A DNA stretch of 37,693 bases, taken from assembly GCA_002344795.1 (NCBI GenBank), contig DDUM01000055.1, positions 1 to 37,693 of the forward strand, given 5' to 3'. Positions 31,628 to 37,693 of the stretch are shown piece by piece. The stretch comes from Flammeovirgaceae bacterium UBA2338. Lineage in GTDB: Bacteria; Bacteroidota; Bacteroidia; Cytophagales; Cyclobacteriaceae. Positions within the stretch are counted from its first letter, which is position 1. Every line of letters starts with the position of its first letter. The notes beneath the pieces are model-generated. The model saw only the letters and a list, made by a program, of their open reading frames with translations. It had not been told where the DNA came from and made no database searches. A program made the position numbers and the translations under genes.

Positions 31628-34501
31628 TTATTTTTGATGTTTACAATATTCAAAAATGGATTGATAGATGACATCCTGTATCCTAGGACGAATATTCCCT
31701 GTTAATAGCTTAGGATTAAGCATATCTGGGTACACCCTATTTGATAAAAAGACGAAAACCAGATCAAATTCCGGATCTACCCACACGGCCGTACCAGTAA
31801 ATCCGGTGTGACCAAATGTTTTTGGAGAGGCATATAGTGAAGTGGGACCGTTCCACTCACTTACAGTTGGCTTGTCCCAGCCTAATCCTCGCCTGTTGCT
31901 ATCATATTGCTTTTGTGTGAACAACTCAATGGTTTCCGGCTTAAAGAATTGCTGGCCACCGTAGCTTCCCTTTTGAAGCCACATTTGACCTAACTTGGCC
32001 AGGTCATTGGCGTTGCTAAATAGACCGGCATGGCCGGCAACACCTCCGTGCATCGCAGCTCCCTGATCGTGAACATACCCCACTAACATACTCCCTCTGA
32101 ATTGCTTATCAATTTCAGTGGGTGCAATTTGGCTTTCAGGAAACCTTTCCAATGGTAAAAAACCCGTGGTAGTTGCCCCAAGTGGTTCATAAATATTCTG
32201 AGAAAGGAAATCTTGCATGGGTTGATTTAACATTCTTTCTGCCAGCCGCTGCATCATATAAAAACCCATATCGCTATAGGTATAATCGTAGGGTGTTTTG
32301 GGTTTCTTTTCTCGGATTTTAGCGTTGATAATCCAGTGCCATAAACTATCCTTCATTATCCTGGTTGCATATAAATCTTTCGCCACAGGAAAGGGATACT
32401 CCTCATTTTTATTGTGACTGTAGTAGTTGGGCAACAGGGTTGAATCTTCCATCGTTTGAAGCCAGTAGGGAAGGTATGGCCAAAGCCCAGCCTGATGGGT
32501 AAGAATGTCTTTGATGATAAAATCCTTTTTACTCGTGTTTTTTAATTCAGGAAGATAAACGGATAGTTTTTTGTTGACATCAATGATCTTTTTTTCATGC
32601 ATAAACATTACTGTTTGTAGTGTGGCCGCCACTTTGGTAATGGAGGCAAGGTCATAAATGGTCTGAGGCGTTACCGGATTGAGGCTATCATAAGTTCTCC
32701 AGCCGTATGCCTTATTGAAAACTACTTTTCCATTTCTTGCAACAATAACATTACACCCCGGGGTAGCTGCAGAGTCGATCGCTTGCTCTACGATCTTGTC
32801 AATCTTTTGTAGTGTGTGGCTATCCATCCCCACCTGTTCCGGAATTCCATAAGCGAGTCTGTCGAGTTTTCTGTTAGGTGTTCCTTCACTTCTACTGAAT
32901 AAACCTTCAATGGCCAAGGGAGTAATTCCTTTGGCTTGTTGAGTACCAAAGATTGCCTGAGCAGTTAACATGGGTGCCGGTGCCATATCAGAATAGGAGA
33001 GTAGCAAGGCTTCGGGTTTTTCAAGTCCCTCCAGGTCATAAGGATTTCCGAATGAAGCCACAATTGTCGTCTGTTTTCCAATAATTTGATTTAGCCACTG
33101 AACAAAGCCATTTTTTTCTGCGGGCTTAATGGAAAAAACACTAACGACCAAAACATCATAATTTTTAAGTTGTTCAGTTAGTGGAGATGTCTCACTGAGA
33201 TTGTTGGCGTCATACAAATCAAAATGAGCATATCTATTGAGGTATTCATGGAAGACGTTTTTATTGCCTCGTCCTAAACTGAGAGAGGCAAACTTTTTAC
33301 CATCAAGAGTTTTTAGTGGGATTAATTCAGATTGATTTTTGACGATGGTGATAGAAGCAGTGGTTAAATCAAAATTAAATGCTCTGGCATTTGGGGTGTT
33401 GATGCGATCAATAAGATTATCAGTATTTAATTCTTCAGTAAGATAAAGACCTGCATCATATTTTGCGTCTAATATTCTTTTTACACTATTATCGAGTTGT
33501 AGCTGGAGAGATGCATTGCGCTTTAGGGAGGTCAGAATACTCCTGATAGCATCAGCGACATCCGTTGGGTAAAGAAGTAAATCATTACCAACTTCAAAGG
33601 CCAATTTTTCACTTTCGTTTTTTGCTTTGCCTGTAATGTTCTGGATATATGGGATTTCGGTGAGGGTGAGACCATTGAAGCCCAATTGTTTTTTCAGCAC
33701 GTCACTAACAAAGAGTTGGGACACTGATGCTGGAATTGTTTTCTTTTTATCAAGGGTTGAGAAGTGTAAATGAGAAGTGTTTATTCCCTTGATTCCGGAT
33801 TTGATCAATTGATCAAACGGGTAAAATGTTAATGTATCCAGTTGATTGTTTGTGAAGTCATAATTTTCTCCATTACCGTCATTTTCTTGTGTGGAGGCTG
33901 ACGCATGTTTTGCTACAGCCATTACTCCGTTTTGTTGCAAGCCATTAACAAGTGAAATTGCTTTTGAAGAGACAGCCAATTTATCGGTGCCATAAAAATC
34001 AAATGGGTCTCTGGTAATAATATCTATGTCGGCATTGGGAGCCAGGTTCACATTCATACCAAGCAATTTCATTTGCCTGGCCATTTCTTTTCCTAGTGAG
34101 AAAATCAGGGAATCACTAGAAATCGCACCAAGCGCCAATGGTTTCGGAAATTGTATGAGGCTGTCCAGTACATTGCCGGAACCATTTTCCGCATCGATCA
34201 TTACTAATAATGGAATTTTTGATTTTTTCTGTAATTGGTTAATGAGGTTGGCTGTGCCAACGGGGCCTCCGTCTGTGATCACTACTCCCCCCGGATGATG
34301 ACGGTTGATGTCACGGAAAAGATCTTCGATTTCATTTTTTTTAGCGTAGGACGAAATAGGCACCACAAACAGTTGTCCTATCTTCTCTTCTACACTCAAA
34401 GTTTGAAAAACACTGTCAATCCATTGGTTTTTTTTATCCTGTGCCGAAACCTCTGAAATTCCCGTCCACATCAACAAAATAATCAAAACTTTTTTTAGCA
34501 T
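31628..34501 (-). CDS. GH3 glycosidase-like / serine hydrolase fusion protein
   Basis: The 957-residue exported protein has a signal peptide (about 1-20), a GH3 domain like beta-N-acetylglucosaminidases of the NagZ type (about 25-345) with its second domain (about 375-560), and a beta-lactamase-fold serine hydrolase (about 565-950). The hydrolase is intact: SITK (Ser620, Lys623), YSD (742-744) and HTG (898-900). The GH3 part is altered: the usual KHFPGHGxTxxDSH loop reads KHASASTQENDG after Lys198-His199, and the usual TD nucleophile reads Thr281-Glu282. A cell-wall role in the periplasm or outer membrane is likely. GH3 activity is doubtful. Confidence 0.88.
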   Translation of the reverse strand: MLKKVLIILLMWTGISEVSAQDKKNQWIDSVFQTLSVEEKIGQLFVVPISSYAKKNEIEDLFRDINRHHPGGVVITDGGPVGTANLINQLQKKSKIPLLVMIDAENGSGNVLDSLIQFPKPLALGAISSDSLIFSLGKEMARQMKLLGMNVNLAPNADIDIITRDPFDFYGTDKLAVSSKAISLVNGLQQNGVMAVAKHASASTQENDGNGENYDFTNNQLDTLTFYPFDQLIKSGIKGINTSHLHFSTLDKKKTIPASVSQLFVSDVLKKQLGFNGLTLTEIPYIQNITGKAKNESEKLAFEVGNDLLLYPTDVADAIRSILTSLKRNASLQLQLDNSVKRILDAKYDAGLYLTEELNTDNLIDRINTPNARAFNFDLTTASITIVKNQSELIPLKTLDGKKFASLSLGRGNKNVFHEYLNRYAHFDLYDANNLSETSPLTEQLKNYDVLVVSVFSIKPAEKNGFVQWLNQIIGKQTTIVASFGNPYDLEGLEKPEALLLSYSDMAPAPMLTAQAIFGTQQAKGITPLAIEGLFSRSEGTPNRKLDRLAYGIPEQVGMDSHTLQKIDKIVEQAIDSAATPGCNVIVARNGKVVFNKAYGWRTYDSLNPVTPQTIYDLASITKVAATLQTVMFMHEKKIIDVNKKLSVYLPELKNTSKKDFIIKDILTHQAGLWPYLPYWLQTMEDSTLLPNYYSHNKNEEYPFPVAKDLYATRIMKDSLWHWIINAKIREKKPKTPYDYTYSDMGFYMMQRLAERMLNQPMQDFLSQNIYEPLGATTTGFLPLERFPESQIAPTEIDKQFRGSMLVGYVHDQGAAMHGGVAGHAGLFSNANDLAKLGQMWLQKGSYGGQQFFKPETIELFTQKQYDSNRRGLGWDKPTVSEWNGPTSLYASPKTFGHTGFTGTAVWVDPEFDLVFVFLSNRVYPDMLNPKLLTGNIRPRIQDVIYQSIFEYCKHQK

Positions 34502-34711
34502 AGGGCCGTTAGGTTTTTGTAATTATAAGCGATTAATTTCATTTTTGTGAGATTTGAAGGTAGCCCCTGTTAGGCTCACCATCCTCACCGCAAACGTAAA
34601 AATAGCAAGTAATGGAAAGCCATTTGGCTATCTTAGCTTTTGGAAAGAGGAAAATAAGAATTGGTATTCCGCATCTGTCAGTAGGACAGCTATTTTAACA
34701 AAACACTGGCT

Positions 34712-35080
34712 ATGAAGTTTTTATCATTATTCAATAAGGTGCCCTCGCATCAGCGATTCAGCTATACCCCGAGGTATTACGACCCTAAAAAGGAAGAAAT
34801 GAAGGAGCGTGAAGCACGCATAAAAAGGGAACTGAAGCAGGAAGCGGATGAGCAAACAGAACTGGGTGACTATCGTTCTCGGATATCGGGATCATTTCAT
34901 GCGGCTCGCAAGCGGTCCAAACAATCCAGTGCATCGCTGGGTGCCAATCTGCTGCGTTTTGGGATTATTCTTTTTCTCGTGGTATTTATAATTGCCTATA
35001 TTCAATGGGGACAGGTTGCATTTTATGGATTTGCCGTGTTTGTTCCTTTTTACTTCTATATGAAATTTAAAAAGCAATAG
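34712..35080 (+). CDS. Small membrane protein of unknown function upstream of mutL
   Basis: The 122-residue protein has a charged N-terminal half with RFSYTPRYYDPKKEEMKEREARIKREL (likely coiled coil, about 25-50), a basic Ser/Arg linker, and a C-terminal hydrophobic part with two close helices (about 80-97 and 101-116). The N-terminus is probably cytoplasmic. I do not know its function; proteins of this type occur upstream of mutL in related genomes as far as I recall. It ends 18 bases before mutL and is likely co-transcribed. The 210-base gap before it holds only small hairpins, such as CTGTC/GACAG near 34675-34689. Confidence 0.7.
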   Translation: MKFLSLFNKVPSHQRFSYTPRYYDPKKEEMKEREARIKRELKQEADEQTELGDYRSRISGSFHAARKRSKQSSASLGANLLRFGIILFLVVFIIAYIQWGQVAFYGFAVFVPFYFYMKFKKQ

Positions 35081-35098
35081 CCTCTTTTTTAATTATTC

Positions 35099-36898
35099 AT
35101 GACCGACATCATTCAACTTCTTCCAGACTCTATTGCTAACCAGATTGCGGCTGGAGAAGTAGTGCAAAGGCCGGCCAGTGTAGTGAAGGAATTAATGGAG
35201 AATGCCATTGATGCCGGAGCAGATGACATCACTGTAATTGTAAAGGAAGCCGGAAAAACGCTGGTGCAGGTGATAGACAATGGATCGGGCATGAGTGAAA
35301 CTGATGCGCGCTTGAGTTTTGAACGACATGCTACCTCGAAAATAAAAAAGGCGGAAGATCTGTTTGCGTTGCGTACGATGGGTTTTCGGGGTGAAGCACT
35401 GGCCTCTATTGCAGCCATTGCTCACGTGGAGATGAAAACCAGAATGCCAGCGCGTGAGTTGGGTACTTTGCTACTGATTGAAGGTTCGGATGTAAAGAAG
35501 CAAGAGCAAACGGCCTATGATGCAGGAACGAGTATTAGCGTTAAAAATTTATTTTATAATATCCCCGCCAGAAGAAATTTTTTGAAGTCCACACCTGTGG
35601 AAATGAAACATATTATCGATGAGTTTCAGCGCCTGGCCCTGTCTTATCCGGAGAAATCATTTCAATTAATTCACGGTGACCAGTCAATCCATGACTTACA
35701 ACCGGGCAAATTAAGCCAGCGCATTGTGTCTTTGTTTGGTAAAAATTACCAGCAACAATTAGCCGCATGCAATGAGGAGACTTCCCTTATCAAAGTAACA
35801 GGATATATCGGCAGGCCTGAATCTGCCAGGAAAACAAGAGGGGAACAGTTCTTTTTTGTGAACAACCGTTTTATTAAAAGCAATTATCTCAACCATGCAG
35901 TGTCTACTGCGTTTGAAGGTTTACTGCCAGCGGGAAGTTATCCCTTTTATGTCCTGTTTATGGAAATTGACCCCAAGCATATTGATGTTAATGTTCATCC
36001 AACAAAAACAGAAATTAAGTTTGATGATGAACGTGCAGTCTATGCCGTAGTGAGATCAGCGGTGCGGCAGGCATTGGGAGCGCACAACCTGTCCCCAGCG
36101 ATAGACTTTTCGTCAGACGTAAATATGATCAGTAAATTAAGTAGTGGCGACAAGAACTTTCAGGAAGCTTACCGCAATGAACAATTCAGTAATTCGTTGA
36201 ACAAGGCCAATCTAGATAATTGGGAAAAATTATTTAATACCGATGAGCCTTCTGCTTTACGACAAAGCTATGAGCATAAACCTTTCATCCGTTTTGAAAG
36301 TGCTTTAAATAAAGACCAGGCAGCTCAGCAATTTGAGGAGCGTACTGTTTTTCAACTTCATAACAAATATGTGGTACGTGCCGTACGGGCTGGACTTATG
36401 ATCATGGATCAGGAAGCGGTACACGAAAGGGTACTTTATGAAAAGTTTTTATTTCATATGAAGGGTGTTGCCGGAAACAGTCAGCAAAGTTTATTCCCTC
36501 AGACGGTGGAACTGGCGCCTGCTGATTTTGCGCTTGTAATGGAGGCACAAGAAGAAATCAAAGCACTTGGATTCAGGTTTGAAATTTTTGGTAAGAATGC
36601 TGTGCTTGTGTCGGGCATACCGGCAGAGATATCTGGAGGAGAAAAAGAACTTTTTGAAGGATTAATTGAACAGTTCAAGATCTATCAATCAGAGCTATCT
36701 ATCCCTTTGAAAGAGAACCTGGCACGATCGCTGGCGAAAAGAGCGGCTATCAAATCGGGACAAAGGTTGCAAAAAGAAGAGATGGAATCTTTGGTAGAAG
36801 GACTTTTTGCTTGTAATAACCCCAATTTTTCCCCTGATGGATCGCCTACCTTTTTTATTTTTGATGCTGCTAAAATTGAAAACTGCTTTAATCGATAA
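35099..36898 (+). CDS. mutL: DNA mismatch repair protein MutL
   Basis: MutL couples mismatch recognition by MutS to strand removal. The 599-residue protein has an intact N-terminal GHKL ATPase: KELMENAIDAGA (30-41), DNGSGM, ERHATSKI and GFRGEALASI, then the DVNVHPTKTEIKF segment. The C-terminal dimerisation domain starts near 410. There the nicking motif DQHA(X)2E(X)4E reads DQEAVHERVLYE from Asp437, so the metal-binding His is Glu439, and the late CPHGRP-type motif reads SPDGSP. ATG at 35099 gives MTDIIQLLP. No mutS or mutH is in the window. It is followed by rhomboid genes. Confidence 0.96.
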   Translation: MTDIIQLLPDSIANQIAAGEVVQRPASVVKELMENAIDAGADDITVIVKEAGKTLVQVIDNGSGMSETDARLSFERHATSKIKKAEDLFALRTMGFRGEALASIAAIAHVEMKTRMPARELGTLLLIEGSDVKKQEQTAYDAGTSISVKNLFYNIPARRNFLKSTPVEMKHIIDEFQRLALSYPEKSFQLIHGDQSIHDLQPGKLSQRIVSLFGKNYQQQLAACNEETSLIKVTGYIGRPESARKTRGEQFFFVNNRFIKSNYLNHAVSTAFEGLLPAGSYPFYVLFMEIDPKHIDVNVHPTKTEIKFDDERAVYAVVRSAVRQALGAHNLSPAIDFSSDVNMISKLSSGDKNFQEAYRNEQFSNSLNKANLDNWEKLFNTDEPSALRQSYEHKPFIRFESALNKDQAAQQFEERTVFQLHNKYVVRAVRAGLMIMDQEAVHERVLYEKFLFHMKGVAGNSQQSLFPQTVELAPADFALVMEAQEEIKALGFRFEIFGKNAVLVSGIPAEISGGEKELFEGLIEQFKIYQSELSIPLKENLARSLAKRAAIKSGQRLQKEEMESLVEGLFACNNPNFSPDGSPTFFIFDAAKIENCFNR

Positions 36899-36909
36899 AT
36901 TTACACTGA

Positions 36910-37494
36910 ATGTTTAGACTGACTCCTCTCGTACGCACCCTCATCATTATCAATGTGGTGGTTTTTCTGTTGCAGCAGTTTGTAGGAATTACACCCTACA
37001 TTTCACTATGGCCCATAGGGTCAGGGCATTTCGCGCCTTATCAGTTCTTTACTTATATGTTTGCCCATGGGGGCATCGGCCATATTTTCTTCAACATGTT
37101 TGCGCTGGCCTCTTTTGCACCCATTCTTGAAAATCATTGGGGCGACAAAAAATTTTTAATTTTCTATTTGGCCACTGGAATTGGAGCGGCCATTATGTAC
37201 GCGTTAGTCAATTACTATCTTTACCCAGGTGCAGGGGGCATTATGTTGGGGGCTTCTGGTGCTCTTTATGGTATATTGATGGCATTTGGTATGATATTTC
37301 CCAATCTGGAAATCATGTTATTATTTCCACCGATTCCCATAAAGGCAAAATACATGGTATTTTTGATTGGCTTTCTAACCTATGTCATGGATAGGAGTGG
37401 TTCAGTAGCGCACCTGGCACACTTTGGTGGAGCATTTATTGCTTTTCTGATTATTACCGCCTGGAAAAGTGGCGGGTCGGGAAGGGGTTATTAA
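36910..37494 (+). CDS. Rhomboid family intramembrane serine protease
   Basis: Rhomboids cut membrane proteins inside the lipid bilayer. The 194-residue protein has six hydrophobic segments and the catalytic pair: Ser116 in GASGALYG and His171 in AHFGG, with the supporting HIFFN motif (His58, Asn62). ATG at 36910 gives MFRLTPLVRTLIIIN and lies 11 bases after mutL. A second rhomboid begins 20 bases further on. Substrates are unknown. Confidence 0.94.
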   Translation: MFRLTPLVRTLIIINVVVFLLQQFVGITPYISLWPIGSGHFAPYQFFTYMFAHGGIGHIFFNMFALASFAPILENHWGDKKFLIFYLATGIGAAIMYALVNYYLYPGAGGIMLGASGALYGILMAFGMIFPNLEIMLLFPPIPIKAKYMVFLIGFLTYVMDRSGSVAHLAHFGGAFIAFLIITAWKSGGSGRGY

Positions 37495-37514
37495 AATTAT
37501 AAAGAAGGATACCT

Positions 37515-37693
37515 GTGTTTGACGAGTTTAAATCTGTTTTTCAAAAACCCAACAACGCTCATGTTCAGTTGATCGTAATCAACGTGGCAATCTTTTTGGT
37601 GATGGGTGCTATTTATGTGTTCAGCACCGTGGGTGGAGCGGATTGGGTGTATGCCTTTATCAGTAAACAGTTTACTATTCCTCCGAAATTTGG
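37515..37693 (+). CDS. Second rhomboid-like protein, N-terminal part (cut by window end)
   Basis: A frame opens at GTG 37515, after an in-frame stop at 37500-37502, and runs without a stop to the window end (59 codons). It reads VFDEFKSVFQKPNNAHVQL, then a membrane helix (IVINVAIFLVMGAIYVFS). The INVAIFLVM segment resembles the first helix of the rhomboid just upstream (IINVVVFLL), and tandem rhomboids after mutL are common in this phylum. The catalytic residues lie outside the window, so activity cannot be judged. Confidence 0.6.
   Translation, partial: MFDEFKSVFQKPNNAHVQLIVINVAIFLVMGAIYVFSTVGGADWVYAFISKQFTIPPKF

Noticed and set aside
34502..34711. Promoter of the small membrane protein-mutL run (TAGCTTTT near 34634)
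   Set aside because: It lacks the final G and has no TTTG at the right distance; too weak to list.

Overview
This window comes from a member of the Bacteroidota, most likely of the Cytophagales type. The evidence is: promoters of the Bacteroidota form (TTG, about 18-21 bases, then TAnnTTTG) at several gene starts; no clear Shine-Dalgarno sequences; a BshA-type bacillithiol enzyme; a GH3/serine-hydrolase fusion; and the order tuf, tRNA-Trp, secE, nusG, rplKAJL, rpoBC. No insertion sequence, CRISPR array, phage gene or frameshifted gene was seen.

Layout. Bases 1-16950 hold the core translation and transcription block on the + strand. It runs tuf with its own terminator, then a promoter, a tRNA-like leader, tRNA-Trp, secE, nusG, rplK, rplA, rplJ, rplL, rpoB and rpoC. 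A small DUF3467 gene follows, then a second promoter and the str operon rpsL, rpsG, fusA, rpsJ, which ends at a strong terminator instead of running on into rplC. Bases 16964-21767 form a vitamin B12 block: a BtuF-like lipoprotein (-), a cobalamin riboswitch, a BtuB-like TonB-dependent receptor, a cysteine-rich CWC/DUF5522 protein, and the convergent MeaB GTPase that services B12-dependent methylmalonyl-CoA mutase. Bases 21965-25215 carry a CHASE2 membrane protein, a FecR-like secreted protein and sucD. Bases 25224-29378 (-) carry a PIN-PhoH ATPase and a MoxR/Mg-chelatase-type AAA+ plus VWA pair. A 40-residue lipoprotein (+) follows. Bases 29711-34501 (-) carry a fatty acid hydroxylase, bshA and the GH3/serine-hydrolase fusion. 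Bases 34712-37693 (+) carry a small membrane protein, mutL, a rhomboid protease and the start of a second rhomboid.

How the parts fit. The first half is the growth machinery, with three readable transcription boundaries. In the B12 block, import (BtuB in the outer membrane, BtuF for the inner-membrane transporter) sits beside a user of the cofactor (MeaB), and the riboswitch should shut off btuB and the cysteine-rich gene when B12 is plentiful. Succinyl-CoA ligase (sucD) handles the succinyl-CoA made by methylmalonyl-CoA mutase, although sucD has its own promoter.

Most of the window is ordinary. The less ordinary items are the tRNA-like leader before tRNA-Trp, a heptad-repeat hairpin between rpoC and the DUF3467 gene, a hairpin insertion in the B12 riboswitch, a B12-regulated 12-cysteine fusion protein, an output-less CHASE2 plus FecR pair, a GH3 domain with altered catalytic motifs, and a MutL with an altered endonuclease motif.
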